28,303 nt of DNA. It comes from an uncultured Oscillospiraceae bacterium. GTDB lineage: Bacteria; Bacillota_A; Clostridia; Oscillospirales; Oscillospiraceae. Shown here one piece after another: positions 7,626-16,795 of this stretch. Each line of letters opens with the position of its first letter. Position 1 is the stretch's first letter. The stretch is taken from positions 1 through 28,303 of the forward strand of contig CAAGIF010000128.1 in assembly GCA_900769845.1 (NCBI GenBank). Reading direction: 5' to 3'. The notes under the pieces were generated by a model. That model worked only from the letters and a program-made list of their open reading frames with translations. It searched no databases and was not told the origin of the DNA. Position numbers and translations under genes: made by a program.

Positions 7626-7967
7626 TTGTTAGGCTTGCGGATTGCAGCCCTACGCCGGCAGCGGGGCCTCAGCCAGAACCAGCTTGCCCAAAAACTGAAT
7701 ATCAGCCCCAGCGCCATGGGTATGTATGAGCAGGGTCGCCGGGAGCCCTCCGGGGAAACCCTGGTGGCATTGGCCCGGGAGCTGCAGGTATCCACGGACT
7801 TTCTTCTCACCGGCCGGACGGCATCCCCGGACGAGCAGGATATTCTGTCCCGGTTGCTTCTGGACCAGATCGTTACCGCGGACCGCCGCCAGGAGTTCCG
7901 GCCGGACAGGCCCTTCTCCCGTCAGGAGCTGACCGTGCTGTTTGCAGCGCTGCTGATGGAGCCGTAG
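7626..7967 (+). CDS. Small XRE-family transcriptional regulator
   Basis: A 113-residue protein with an N-terminal Cro/CI-type HTH at residues 3-57 (RIAALRRQRGLSQNQLAQKL, then NISPSAMGMYEQGRREPSGETLVALARELQVSTDFLL). A short helical tail follows that may dimerise. The start is most likely TTG (7626-7628), with AAGGGG about 8 bases upstream; the reading frame is open far upstream but crosses the promoter region and opposes other genes. It is divergent from the zinc-ribbon/sigma-like set and probably regulates it and itself. Confidence 0.85.
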   Translation: MLGLRIAALRRQRGLSQNQLAQKLNISPSAMGMYEQGRREPSGETLVALARELQVSTDFLLTGRTASPDEQDILSRLLLDQIVTADRRQEFRPDRPFSRQELTVLFAALLMEP

Positions 7968-7977
7968 CAATTGCCCT

Positions 7978-8006
7978 TTGACTATCCCCGTTTTATGGGT
8001 TATGAT
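7978..8006 (+). promoter_or_regulatory. Sigma-A-type promoter of tadA
   Basis: TTGACT (7978-7983) and TATGAT (8001-8006) are separated by exactly 17 bases, 21 bases upstream of the tadA ATG. It starts 10 bases after the XRE stop codon. Confidence 0.82.
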
Positions 8007-8027
8007 AGGCCCAAAGGGGGTCATGCT

Positions 8028-8516
8028 ATGGATGATCGGACATTTATGGAGGAAGCTCTGGAGCTTGCCCGGCAAGCAGCTGCCGAGGGAGAAGTTCCCG
8101 TGGGCTGCGTGATTGCAAGAAACGGACAGATCGTAGGCCGGGGCAGAAACCGCCGGGAAACGGACAAAACCGCCCTGGGCCACGCGGAGATAGAGGCCAT
8201 CAGCGAAGCCTGCCGGAATCTGGGCGGCTGGCGGCTTTGGGAATGCACGCTGTATGTGACATTAGAGCCATGTCCCATGTGCGCCGGCGCCATCGTCAAC
8301 GCCCGGATCCCCCGGGTGGTCTATGGCGCATCCGACGCCAAGTGCGGCGCATGCGGCAGCGTATGCGACCTGTTCTCCATGGATTTTAACCACCACCCGA
8401 CGGTGGAAAAGGGCGTCTGCGAAGATGCCTGCAGGGAGCTGCTGACGAGCTTCTTTCAGGAGCTGCGGATAACCCTTCGCAGCCGTCCCAAGTGGCACCG
8501 TCCCGCGGAAGACTAA
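8028..8516 (+). CDS. tadA: tRNA-specific adenosine deaminase TadA
   Basis: Zinc-dependent deaminase that converts A34 to inosine in tRNA-Arg(ACG). The 162 residues carry the cytidine/deoxycytidylate deaminase core: HAE (His52, Glu54 as proton shuttle) and LEPCPMCAGA with zinc ligands Cys82 and Cys85, followed by the TadA-typical RVVYGASDAKCGACGS. The ATG at 8028 has AAAGGGGGT about 6 bases upstream; an in-frame extension of 19 codons runs through the promoter and is rejected. spoIIP follows 46 bp later on the same strand. Confidence 0.95.
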   Translation: MDDRTFMEEALELARQAAAEGEVPVGCVIARNGQIVGRGRNRRETDKTALGHAEIEAISEACRNLGGWRLWECTLYVTLEPCPMCAGAIVNARIPRVVYGASDAKCGACGSVCDLFSMDFNHHPTVEKGVCEDACRELLTSFFQELRITLRSRPKWHRPAED

Positions 8517-8562
8517 TTTTCGACAAATTCGCGTTTTTCTGACCCTTCCCAAGGAGGTATTC

Positions 8563-9573
8563 ATGAACCGTTCCCGACAGAGTCTGCGTCTGGGCGCCGC
8601 CCTAATCCTGTTCGCCGTATTTCTGCGGCTTCCCCTGATGAGCCTGCTGCAGCGAGCCGCAGACCGCCTGTCACAATCGGATATTTCCTCTCTGCTGATA
8701 TATTTAGAAACCGGACGGATCGTCCGGTTTTCTCAATCTTCCGGGGATGTTCCCGTATTTGCCGGGGAATCTCCCCCGCCGGACTTTACCCAAACGACAT
8801 CCCCGGCGCTTCCCCGGTTTACCGGGGCGGACGCTGCCGCTGTGGACATCAAATACAACTGCAATCTTTCTCCGGATCTGGCGGCTCTGATGGAAGCGCC
8901 CCTTTCCTGGGACCTTACCGGGGATGCGCCCACAGTGCTGATCCTTCACACCCATGCTACGGAAAGTTATACTAAATCCATGGGAGAAAGCTATCAGGAA
9001 ACCTCTGCCTTCCGCACTCTGGACGAGGGATACAACATGCTCTCCGTCGGGGAGTACCTGGCCGGACTTTTGGAGGCCGGGGGGATTCGCGTTGTCCAGG
9101 ACCGGCAGCTTCATGACTACCCCTCCTACAATGGCTCTTACAACCACGCCAGAAAATCCATGGAACAGTATCTTTCCCAGTATCCCTCCATTCAGCTGGT
9201 GCTGGATCTGCACCGGGACGCATCAGGAAGCAATTACAACCAGATGCGTACCCATGCAACTGTGGCGGGAAAGGATTCCGCTCAGATTATGCTGGTGGTG
9301 GGAACCTCTGCCTCCGGACTCACCCATCCAAACTGGGAGCAGAATCTCTCCCTGGCGCTGAAACTGCACACCCAGCTGGAGCGCGCCGCTCCGGGGATCT
9401 GCCGGTATATCAACCTCCGGGGACAACGGTTCAACCAGGACAAACATCCCGGCGCGCTGCTGGTGGAGGTAGGCGCCGCAGGCAACACCCATGCCGAAGC
9501 TCTGACCGCCACGGAAGTCCTGGCTCGAGCAATTCTGGAGCTGGCAAAAGGCTCTGAACCCCCAATCTCCTGA
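8563..9573 (+). CDS. spoIIP: Stage II sporulation protein P (SpoIIP)
   Basis: Cell-wall hydrolase (amidase and endopeptidase) of the SpoIIDMP complex that thins septal peptidoglycan during engulfment in endospore formation. The 336 residues begin with a basic N-terminus and one membrane helix (about residues 9-28). A variable linker follows, then the catalytic domain with LILHTHATESY (zinc-binding region), LVLDLHRDA and the closing FNQDKHPGALLVEVGAAGNTHAEA. The ATG has AAGGAGG 6-7 bases upstream. It indicates a spore-forming organism. No clear sigma-E promoter was found in the 46-bp gap after tadA, so transcription may come from further upstream or from an unrecognised promoter. Confidence 0.93.
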   Translation: MNRSRQSLRLGAALILFAVFLRLPLMSLLQRAADRLSQSDISSLLIYLETGRIVRFSQSSGDVPVFAGESPPPDFTQTTSPALPRFTGADAAAVDIKYNCNLSPDLAALMEAPLSWDLTGDAPTVLILHTHATESYTKSMGESYQETSAFRTLDEGYNMLSVGEYLAGLLEAGGIRVVQDRQLHDYPSYNGSYNHARKSMEQYLSQYPSIQLVLDLHRDASGSNYNQMRTHATVAGKDSAQIMLVVGTSASGLTHPNWEQNLSLALKLHTQLERAAPGICRYINLRGQRFNQDKHPGALLVEVGAAGNTHAEALTATEVLARAILELAKGSEPPIS

Positions 9574-9579
9574 AAAGAT

Positions 9580-9608
9580 CCCCCATTCCGCGATAAACGG
9601 AATGGGGG
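9580..9608. terminator. Shared terminator between convergent spoIIP and P-type ATPase genes
   Basis: A perfect 11-bp stem CCCCCATTCCG / CGGAATGGGGG with a 7-base loop lies between two convergent genes. The minus-strand side is followed by ATCTTTTC and the plus side by AATTGTT, so it may serve both. Confidence 0.8.
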
Positions 9609-9626
9609 AATTGTTATCGGTAAGGC

Positions 9627-12302
9627 TCAGCGTTTTGCAGCTTTGCGCTGGATGAACTTCACCGTTTCCACAATGGGAATGACCAGGAACGCCAGCCCCA
9701 TGGCAATGCCGTACTCAGCCAGGCCGATGGGAGTAAAGCCGAAGGCAGAGGCCAGGAAGGGAACTTCCAGCAGCAGGGTAGTCAGGACCAGAGAGCCGAT
9801 CATAGCTGCCCAGAGGATCTTATTCTGCTTCTTCAGAGAGAAGACGGACTTTCTCTGGGAACGCAGGTTGAAGGAGTGGAAAATTTCACACATGGACATA
9901 GTCAAAAACGCCATGGTCATACCACGCTCCGAAACACCCAGACTCCTCAGAGCGGCAAAGGAACCCACCGCAGGATCCATCACGGCGCCGATCAGATAGG
10001 ATACCACCGTAATGGCAGTAACCAGAATGCCCTGGTAGGCAATATCCGCAAACAGGCCGCCGGCAAAAATGCCTTCCTTAGAGTCACGGGGAGGACGCTG
10101 CATGGTGTCGGGCTCTGCCTCTTCCATGCCCAAAGCCAGAGCCGGGAAGCAGTCCGTGACCAGGTTGATGAACAGCAGGTGAACGGGATTCAGCAGCGTG
10201 AATCCCATCAGGGTCGCGGAGAACACGCCCAGAACCTCGGACATATTGGATGCCAGCAGGAACTGGATAGCCTTGCGGATATTGTCATAGATCCGGCGGC
10301 CCTCGCCCACCGCAGCTACGATGGTGGCGAAATTATCGTCAGCCAGAACCATATCCGCCACATTCTTGGTAACATCGGTGCCGGTGATGCCCATGCCAAC
10401 GCCAATATCGGCGGACTTGATGGAGGGGGCATCGTTGACACCGTCACCGGTCATGGCGGTAATGCAGCCGTTCGCTTTCCAGGCATTGACGATCCGGGTC
10501 TTGTGCTCGGGCTGGACCCGGGCATAGACACCGTACTTCTTCACAGCCTCCCGAAGTTCTTCATCGGAAATATCGTTCAGTTCCGCGCCGGTGATGGCCT
10601 CGGAAGCATCGGAAATGATTCCCAGCTCCTTAGCAATCGCAACAGCGGTATCCTTATGGTCGCCGGTGATCATTACTGCCCGAATACCGGCGGAGCGGCA
10701 TTCCTCAATGGCGGCCTTCACTTCGGGACGGACGGGATCGATCATGCCGGTCAGGCCGATGAATACCAGCTCCTGCTCCAGGAATTCGGAGGTATTGTCA
10801 GCGGGCTTTTCCGCCCAATCCCGCTTGGCAACCGCCAGAACCCGCAATGCCCGGTCTGCCATGGCCTTGTTGGCAGCCATGATCTCCGCCCGCTTTTCTT
10901 CGGTCATGGGCTTCGCTTCGCCGTTTTCATAGTAATAGTCGCACCGGGCCAGAACCACATCGGGGCCACCCTTGGTGTACTGAACGAAGGAACCGCCCAG
11001 ATCATGGATGGTGGACATCATCTTACGGCCGGAATCGAAGGGCGCTTCATCCACCCGGGGTGTCGCCTTCTCCAATTCCGCCTTGTGCAGGCCCAGGGAG
11101 TATGCGAAGTTGACCAGCGCGCACTCGGTGGGTTCGCCCTCTGCCTGGTTTTCCTCGTTCAGGTTTGCGTCGGAGCACAGAGCCATAGCGGTTGCCACCA
11201 GGTCGGTTTCACCGATATGATCCACAACCGTCATCTTGTTCTGGGTCAGGGTACCGGTCTTGTCAGAGCAGATAACCTGGGTGCAGCCCAGGGTTTCCAC
11301 CGCGGTCAGACGGCGGATGACTGCATTGCGCTGGCTCATCTTGGTAACGCCGATGGACAGAACCACGGTAACGACAGTGGCCAGGCCCTCGGGAATTGCG
11401 GCGACCGCCAGAGAAACAGCAACCATGAAGGTTTCCAGAATCACCTTCAGCGCATGGCCTTCCTGAGCAAGCTCGCCCCGGGCCATGAACAGATTGAATG
11501 CAAAAATAAACACGCAGATGCCAAGGACCATCTTGCTGAGCAAGGTGCCGAGCTCATCCAGCTTCCGCTGCAGGGGTGTTTCCTCCTGCTCGGTAGCAGC
11601 CAGAGCACCTGCGATCTTTCCCATCTCGGTATCCATACCGGTGCCCACGATCACAGCCTTGCCTCTGCCGTAAACCACAGTAGAGCCCATGTAGCACATA
11701 TTCTTCCGGTCGCCCAGAGGAACATCGTCCTGATCCTCCGTTACGCCCAGCGCCTCCAGCGCCTTGTTTACCGGCACAGATTCGCCGGTCAGCGCAGCTT
11801 CCTCGATCTTCAGGGAAGCATTCTCGATGATCCGGCCGTCGGCAGGAACAGCATCGCCTGCTTCCAGGATCACCACATCGCCGGGAACCAGCTCGTCAGA
11901 GTGGAGAACGACCATCTTTCCATCCCGCATCACCTTACAGGTAGCTGCCGTCATGGTTTGCAGGGCTTCGATAGCCGCTTCCGCCTTGCTTTCCTGAATA
12001 ACACCCAGAATGGCGTTGAGCAGAACCACCGCCAGAATGATGATTACCTCTGCCCATTCGTTTTCGCCGGCCAGCATGCCCGTCAGAGCGCTGACACCTG
12101 CTGCAACCATCAGAATGATCAGCATGGGGTCTTTCAGCTGTTCCAGGAAGCGCTGAATCAGGGGAGGCTTTTCGCCTTCTTTCAGCTTATTGGGGCCATA
12201 TTTCGCCAGGCGCTCCTGGGCCTGGACCGTTGTCAGCCCCGACGGGCCGACATCCAGTTTCCGGAGGACATCCTCTGCGGATTGGATATAAATTCTCTCC
12301 AT
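9627..12302 (-). CDS. Calcium-type (P2A) cation-transporting P-type ATPase
   Basis: An 891-residue membrane pump of the SERCA/PMCA-like class, expected to export Ca2+ with ATP. Domains in order: cation-ATPase N domain (1-70), membrane pair, actuator with LTGES (171-175), M4 with IPEGLATVV (303-311), phosphorylation site ICSDKTGTLTQNKM (Asp347), nucleotide-binding region, the MTGDGVNDAPSIKSADIG hinge motif, and M5-M10. M5 has ASNMSE and M6 has NLVTDCFPALALG, the residues that make Ca2+ site ligands in this class. The usual M4 PEGLP is PEGLA here. The ATG at 12300-12302 has TAGGAG upstream. It stands alone, so regulation is unknown. Confidence 0.93.
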   Translation of the reverse strand: MERIYIQSAEDVLRKLDVGPSGLTTVQAQERLAKYGPNKLKEGEKPPLIQRFLEQLKDPMLIILMVAAGVSALTGMLAGENEWAEVIIILAVVLLNAILGVIQESKAEAAIEALQTMTAATCKVMRDGKMVVLHSDELVPGDVVILEAGDAVPADGRIIENASLKIEEAALTGESVPVNKALEALGVTEDQDDVPLGDRKNMCYMGSTVVYGRGKAVIVGTGMDTEMGKIAGALAATEQEETPLQRKLDELGTLLSKMVLGICVFIFAFNLFMARGELAQEGHALKVILETFMVAVSLAVAAIPEGLATVVTVVLSIGVTKMSQRNAVIRRLTAVETLGCTQVICSDKTGTLTQNKMTVVDHIGETDLVATAMALCSDANLNEENQAEGEPTECALVNFAYSLGLHKAELEKATPRVDEAPFDSGRKMMSTIHDLGGSFVQYTKGGPDVVLARCDYYYENGEAKPMTEEKRAEIMAANKAMADRALRVLAVAKRDWAEKPADNTSEFLEQELVFIGLTGMIDPVRPEVKAAIEECRSAGIRAVMITGDHKDTAVAIAKELGIISDASEAITGAELNDISDEELREAVKKYGVYARVQPEHKTRIVNAWKANGCITAMTGDGVNDAPSIKSADIGVGMGITGTDVTKNVADMVLADDNFATIVAAVGEGRRIYDNIRKAIQFLLASNMSEVLGVFSATLMGFTLLNPVHLLFINLVTDCFPALALGMEEAEPDTMQRPPRDSKEGIFAGGLFADIAYQGILVTAITVVSYLIGAVMDPAVGSFAALRSLGVSERGMTMAFLTMSMCEIFHSFNLRSQRKSVFSLKKQNKILWAAMIGSLVLTTLLLEVPFLASAFGFTPIGLAEYGIAMGLAFLVIPIVETVKFIQRKAAKR

Positions 12303-12348
12303 AAGATATGCTCCTAACCTAGTTAATTTACTATTATCTAACTTTACA

Positions 12349-12377
12349 ATTATATAATATTCTCTCCGGGATAGTAA
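12349..12377 (-). promoter_or_regulatory. Possible promoter of the P-type ATPase gene
   Basis: In a very AT-rich leader, TATAAT (12349-12354) lies 17 bases from a poor -35 hexamer TTACTA (12372-12377). Other -10-like sequences are nearby, so the exact site is uncertain. Confidence 0.4.
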
Positions 12378-12503
12378 TCTAAATGCGGCATTTTTTATAG
12401 ATCTTATACGATCGTTTTCTGTTTTTTCTTGCGTTCAGGACCATCATAATCGGGTTTTCCCATGCTGCGGAAAATATTTCTTTCCTTTCCGCGCAAAACG
12501 CGT

Positions 12504-12509
12504 TATAAT
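12504..12509 (+). promoter_or_regulatory. Possible -10 box for the acyltransferase gene
   Basis: TATAAT lies 61 bases upstream of the chosen ATG. No good -35 is seen 16-18 bases upstream (TTTCCT). The rest of the 12378-12570 gap shows no other recognisable feature. Confidence 0.4.
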
Positions 12510-12570
12510 GACACAGAAAGCCCCGGCAAAACCATCTGCCGGTACCTGTTCTATCCCTCAGGAGGTTCCC

Positions 12571-13791
12571 ATGCAGACAAAAGAGAAAACCAAAACCTGG
12601 CTGCTGCGGCGTCACCGGATCATAACCGCCCTGTTAAGGCCCTTTATATCTGTCTATGTCCGGATTGCCTACGGCATTCGGGTAGAGCCCTTCCGCCCAC
12701 AGAGCCGCCGGGCCTATCTGGTGCTTTTGAATCACCAAACCGTCTTCGATCAGTTTTTCGTGGGTGTATCCTTCAACGGACCGGTGTACTATGTGGCCAC
12801 GGAAGATATTTTCTCCATGGGTTGGGTATCCTCTCTGATCCGCTGGCTGGTAGCCCCCATTCCCATCCGGAAACAGACCACGGATATTTCTGCGGTGATG
12901 ACTTGCATACGGGTGGCCCGGGAAGGCGGCACCATCGCCATGGCCCCCGAGGGCAACCGCACCTACAGCGGAAAAACCGAGTACATGAACCCCGCCATCG
13001 CAGCTCTGGCCCGGAAATTGAAGCTGCCCATCGCCCTGTATCGGATCGAGGGCGGCTACGGCGTTCAGCCCCGGTGGGCAGATAAACTCCGCAGGGGCAA
13101 AATGCGCAGCTATGTAGCCCAGGTCATTGAGCCGGAGGAATACGCCGCCATGACCAACGACGAGCTTCTGGCTGCTATCCGCCAGGGTCTGTATGTGAAT
13201 GAAGCCTGCCCCGGCGGCACCTTCAAATCCCGCCACAGAGCGGAATATCTGGAACGGGCGGTCTATATCTGCCCCTTCTGCGGTTTTTCCAAATTCGAAA
13301 GCCAAGGCGATCACATTTCCTGCACCACCTGCGGCAAGACCGCAACCTACGGAGAAGACAAACGCCTCACCGGTCAGGGTTTCGATTTTCCCTTCCCCTA
13401 TGTGAATGACTGGTACCTCTACCAGGAGGATTATGTTAACCAATTGGACACCCGGCTTCATACCGAAGCCCCCCTGTTCCGGGACGAAGCCGCTCTTTCG
13501 GAGGTCATTGTCTATCAGAACAAAAATCTGCTCCGCCCCAAGGCAAAGCTGGCGTTGTACGGCAACCGGATCACCGTGGATGAAGACGGTGAGAATCCCA
13601 TTATCTTCCCCTTCGAAGAGCTGGAAGCAGTTACGGTCCTGGGCAAAAACAAGCTGAATATCTACCACGGCAAGCAGGTCTATCAGCTCAAAGGCGACAA
13701 GCGGTTCAATGCTTTGAAATATGTCCACATTTTCTACCGCCACAGAAATATCATCCGGGGCGAAGAGACCAGCCGATTCCTCGGTCTGTAA
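12571..13791 (+). CDS. PlsC-type 1-acyl-glycerol-3-phosphate acyltransferase-like protein with C-terminal zinc ribbon
   Basis: A 406-residue protein. Residues ~20-215 form a PlsC/LPLAT acyltransferase domain with the catalytic H-x4-D motif in NHQTVFD (His55, Asp60) and the substrate-binding motif APEGNRTYSG (126-134). This suggests acyl transfer to lysophosphatidate or a similar glycerolipid at the inner membrane face. Unusually, a zinc ribbon follows (Cys234, Cys237, Cys251, Cys254), then about 140 residues ending in a beta-rich FPFEELEAVTVLGKNKLNIYHG segment resembling a PH/GRAM-like fold. The ATG at 12571 has CAGGAGG about 6 bases upstream; an in-frame extension of 21 codons contains the -10 box. 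Single gene with its own terminator. The true acceptor is unknown. Confidence 0.85.
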   Translation: MQTKEKTKTWLLRRHRIITALLRPFISVYVRIAYGIRVEPFRPQSRRAYLVLLNHQTVFDQFFVGVSFNGPVYYVATEDIFSMGWVSSLIRWLVAPIPIRKQTTDISAVMTCIRVAREGGTIAMAPEGNRTYSGKTEYMNPAIAALARKLKLPIALYRIEGGYGVQPRWADKLRRGKMRSYVAQVIEPEEYAAMTNDELLAAIRQGLYVNEACPGGTFKSRHRAEYLERAVYICPFCGFSKFESQGDHISCTTCGKTATYGEDKRLTGQGFDFPFPYVNDWYLYQEDYVNQLDTRLHTEAPLFRDEAALSEVIVYQNKNLLRPKAKLALYGNRITVDEDGENPIIFPFEELEAVTVLGKNKLNIYHGKQVYQLKGDKRFNALKYVHIFYRHRNIIRGEETSRFLGL

Positions 13792-13819
13792 TTCGAGTCT
13801 CCCCCTCTTCCGCACAACG

Positions 13820-13846
13820 AAAGGATACCCGAATCGGGTATCCTTT
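13820..13846 (+). terminator. Terminator after the acyltransferase gene
   Basis: An 11-bp stem AAAGGATACCC / GGGTATCCTTT with loop GAATC is followed by TCTTTTC, 28 bases after the stop codon. Confidence 0.85.
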
Positions 13847-13903
13847 TCTTTTCATTCCTCCGGCGGATGTTGGCAAAAACACCATCATTTTATGTAATTA
13901 TTC

Positions 13904-13932
13904 TTGCTTTTCAGTCGCGCACATATTATAAT
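13904..13932 (+). promoter_or_regulatory. Probable promoter of the nucleoside-type ABC importer operon
   Basis: TTGCTT (13904-13909) and consensus TATAAT (13927-13932) are separated by 17 bases, 44 bases before the first ATG. I see no recognisable riboswitch in the leader. Confidence 0.68.
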
Positions 13933-13976
13933 GACTCTGTATGTAAATAAAATATCCCGGAAGGAGGGCAATCAAG

Positions 13977-15521
13977 ATGCAATCCGAATACATCATTGAA
14001 ATGCTCAACATCAGAAAGGAATTCCCCGGCATTGTGGCAAACGACGATATCACCCTTCAGCTTCGCAGAGGCGAGATCCATGCGCTGCTGGGCGAGAACG
14101 GCGCCGGTAAGTCCACTCTGATGAGCGTTCTGTTTGGTCTTTACCAGCCCGAGGCAGGTGTGATCAGGAAAAACGGTGAGGTCGTAAAAATCAACAATCC
14201 CAATGACGCCACCGCCCTGAATATCGGTATGGTGCACCAGCACTTCAAGCTGGTGGATGTGTTCACCGTTATGGACAACATCATCCTGGGCGCAGAGGAC
14301 ACCAAGATGGGTTTCCTGCAGAAGAAGGAAGCCCGGAAAAAGGTTCAGGCTCTGTCTGAAAAATACGGTCTGAATGTGGATCTGGACGCCTATGTGGAGG
14401 ACATCACCGTGGGTATGCAGCAGCGTACCGAGATTCTGAAGATGCTCTACCGGGACAATGAAATTCTGATCTTCGACGAGCCCACCGCCGTGCTGACTCC
14501 CCAGGAAATCGACGAACTGATGGAGATCATGCGGGGCTTCGCCAAGGAAGGCAAATCCATCCTCTTCATCACCCACAAGCTCAACGAGATCATGGCCGTG
14601 GCAGACCGCTGCACTGTCCTGCGTAAGGGCAAGTACATCGGCACCGTGGACATCAAGGATACCAACAAGCAGGAACTGTCCAACATGATGGTCGGCCGTC
14701 CTGTTCAGCTGCAGGTTCAAAAGGACGAAGCCAAGCCCGGCAACACCGTTCTGGAAGTCAAGGGGCTGACCGTTCCCTCCAAGATCAGCAAGAAGGATGC
14801 CGTGAAGAATGTCAGCTTCCATGTCCGGGAAGGCGAGATTGTCTGTATCGCCGGTATCGACGGAAACGGCCAGACCGAGCTGGTTTACGGCATCACCGGT
14901 CTGGAGAAAACTTCCGCCGGCACTGTCAAACTCTGCGGAACGGATATTTCCAAAGCAAGCATCCACAAGCGCAACACCACAGGCTTGAGCCACATCCCCG
15001 AAGACCGGCATAAGCACGGTCTCGTGTTGGATGACACTTTGGAGAACAACATCGTTCTGCATAAGTTCCAGGACGATCGCTTCCAGAAGTTGGGCTTCAT
15101 CCGTCAGGGACAAGTCCGGGAATACGCCGAGCAGATCATCGAGCAGTACGATGTCCGCAGCGGTCAGGGTCCCATCACCATCGCCCGGAGCATGTCCGGC
15201 GGTAACCAGCAGAAGGCCATCGTAGGCCGGGAGCTGGACCGGAGCAACCCCCTGCTCATTGCTGTGCAGCCCACCCGCGGTCTGGATGTGGGCGCCATCG
15301 AATATATCCACGCCCAGCTTGTTGCCCAACGGGATGCGGGCAAGGCCGTGCTGTTGGTCAGCCTGGAGCTGGACGAGGTTATGAATCTTTCTGACCGGAT
15401 CTATGTTATGTACGAAGGCGAGATCGTCGGCGAACTGGATCCCAAGACCACCACCGTTCAGGAGCTGGGTCTGTATATGGCAGGCGCCAAGCGCAGCGGG
15501 AAGGGAGGAACAGAGGCATGA
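13977..15521 (+). CDS. Nucleoside-type ABC importer, two-domain ATPase (YufO/NupA-like)
   Basis: A 514-residue tandem ABC ATPase of the sugar/nucleoside importer class. The first domain has Walker [10 protein letters not shown] (39-47), a non-canonical signature VGMQQRTEI (145-153) and Walker [10 protein letters not shown] (163-171). The second has a degenerate P-loop [10 protein letters not shown] lacking the lysine (293-302), signature MSGGNQQK (406-413) and [12 protein letters not shown]. This asymmetric pattern and the two permeases that follow are typical of YufOPQ/NupABC and BMP-type transporters, which import (deoxy)ribonucleosides. The start has AAGGAGG about 9 bases upstream. Its stop overlaps the next ATG in an ATGA. 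No binding-protein gene lies next to it. Confidence 0.92.
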   Translation: MQSEYIIEMLNIRKEFPGIVANDDITLQLRRGEIHALLGENGAGKSTLMSVLFGLYQPEAGVIRKNGEVVKINNPNDATALNIGMVHQHFKLVDVFTVMDNIILGAEDTKMGFLQKKEARKKVQALSEKYGLNVDLDAYVEDITVGMQQRTEILKMLYRDNEILIFDEPTAVLTPQEIDELMEIMRGFAKEGKSILFITHKLNEIMAVADRCTVLRKGKYIGTVDIKDTNKQELSNMMVGRPVQLQVQKDEAKPGNTVLEVKGLTVPSKISKKDAVKNVSFHVREGEIVCIAGIDGNGQTELVYGITGLEKTSAGTVKLCGTDISKASIHKRNTTGLSHIPEDRHKHGLVLDDTLENNIVLHKFQDDRFQKLGFIRQGQVREYAEQIIEQYDVRSGQGPITIARSMSGGNQQKAIVGRELDRSNPLLIAVQPTRGLDVGAIEYIHAQLVAQRDAGKAVLLVSLELDEVMNLSDRIYVMYEGEIVGELDPKTTTVQELGLYMAGAKRSGKGGTEA

Positions 15522-16795
15522 AAAACACTCTGCTGAACATTTATGAAAAAGACGGCACCAAAAAGGTTCTGGCCTCTCTGGCCTCCATCCTTGTGGGTCT
15601 GTTTGTGGGCGCACTGGTCATCGTCATCGTTGGTCTGACTAAGCCCAATATCGGTATCTCCGGCGTGTGGGACGGCGTCCGGCTGATCTTCATTGGCATT
15701 CTGTCCACCGGCCGTAACGCAGTGGGTCAGCTCAGCTGGGGCTTCAACCCCACCTCTTTGGGCAATATGCTCTTCCGGGCAACTCCCCTGGTCATGACCG
15801 GTCTGTCCGTTGCCGTGGCCTTCAAAACCGGCCTGTTTAATATCGGCGCTCCCGGCCAGTATCTGATGGGCACCATGGCATCCCTGATGATCGCCCTGGG
15901 TATCCCCTGCGAGGCTATGCCCACCGGTCTGATCTGGCTGCTGGCCTTCCTGGGCGGCTGCCTGGCTGGCGCTCTGTGGGGCGCGATCCCCGGCTTGCTG
16001 AAGGCCTTCCTGAACATCAATGAGGTTCTGGCCTGCATTATGACCAACTGGTTGGCTGCAAACATTGTCACCTGGGCCTTCGACGAGAGTAATTTCAAAA
16101 ATATTGTGGAAGGCACCAAGACCGGCTACATTTACAAGACCTCCTACGGTCTGACCCAGGTAGACGGCGTCTGGACCTATGTGGACGGCATGGGCGTTTC
16201 CACCCCGAAAATGGGCCTGGATGTGATTTTCCCCCACTCCCAGGTCAACGGCGGCATTCTCATTGCCATTGCCATCGCCATCCTGGTTCACATCATCATG
16301 AGCAAGACCACCTTCGGTTACGAGCTGAAGGCCTGCGGCTCCAACCGCCATGCCGCCCGGTACGCCGGCATCAACGACAAGCGCAACATCGTGCTGTCCA
16401 TGGCTATCGCAGGCGCTCTGTCCTCCGCCGGCGCCGCTCTGTACTGGCTGTCCGGTAACACTGAGTTCTTCTGGTCCACCTATCAGGCACTCCCCGCCGC
16501 TGGCTTTAACGGCATCCCCGTTGCCCTGCTGGCAGTCAACAATCCCATCGGCGTTATTTTCTCTGCCGTCTTTATGGCAATGCTGGATGTGGTGGGTCAG
16601 CAGCTCACCGGTCTGACCGCTTACAACGAATATATCACCGATGTGATCATCTCCGTTATCGTTTACCTCAGCGCATTCTCCCTGGTGATCCGGATGATGC
16701 TTACCCGCAAGAAGAGGGCTGCCGCTCCCGCCGTGAAGAAAGAGCCGAAAAAGCCCGAAACCGATGAAACCGTGGAAGGAGGCGAGCAGGCATGA
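15518..16795 (+). CDS. Nucleoside-type ABC importer, permease 1 (YufP/NupB-like)
   Basis: A 425-residue permease of the BPD_transp_2 family (branched-chain amino acid/ribose/nucleoside type). After one N-terminal helix (about 17-40) it shows the family run LFRATPLVMTGLSVAVAFKTGLFNIGAPGQ, the cytoplasmic coupling region TTFGYELKACGSNRHAARYAGI, and further helices. The C-terminal tail is charged and rich in Lys/Glu/Pro. It overlaps both neighbours by 4 bp (ATGA at each end), so the three subunits are co-translated and should form one membrane complex with the second permease. Confidence 0.92.
   Translation: MKNTLLNIYEKDGTKKVLASLASILVGLFVGALVIVIVGLTKPNIGISGVWDGVRLIFIGILSTGRNAVGQLSWGFNPTSLGNMLFRATPLVMTGLSVAVAFKTGLFNIGAPGQYLMGTMASLMIALGIPCEAMPTGLIWLLAFLGGCLAGALWGAIPGLLKAFLNINEVLACIMTNWLAANIVTWAFDESNFKNIVEGTKTGYIYKTSYGLTQVDGVWTYVDGMGVSTPKMGLDVIFPHSQVNGGILIAIAIAILVHIIMSKTTFGYELKACGSNRHAARYAGINDKRNIVLSMAIAGALSSAGAALYWLSGNTEFFWSTYQALPAAGFNGIPVALLAVNNPIGVIFSAVFMAMLDVVGQQLTGLTAYNEYITDVIISVIVYLSAFSLVIRMMLTRKKRAAAPAVKKEPKKPETDETVEGGEQA

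Noticed and set aside
9876..12317. 813-codon plus-strand open frame
   Set aside because: It is the antisense shadow of the P-type ATPase gene, caused by codon bias; no motifs and no start signal.
13847..13976. Purine or other riboswitch ahead of the nucleoside importer
   Set aside because: The leader after the promoter is only about 40 bases and shows no conserved riboswitch core or terminator/antiterminator pair.
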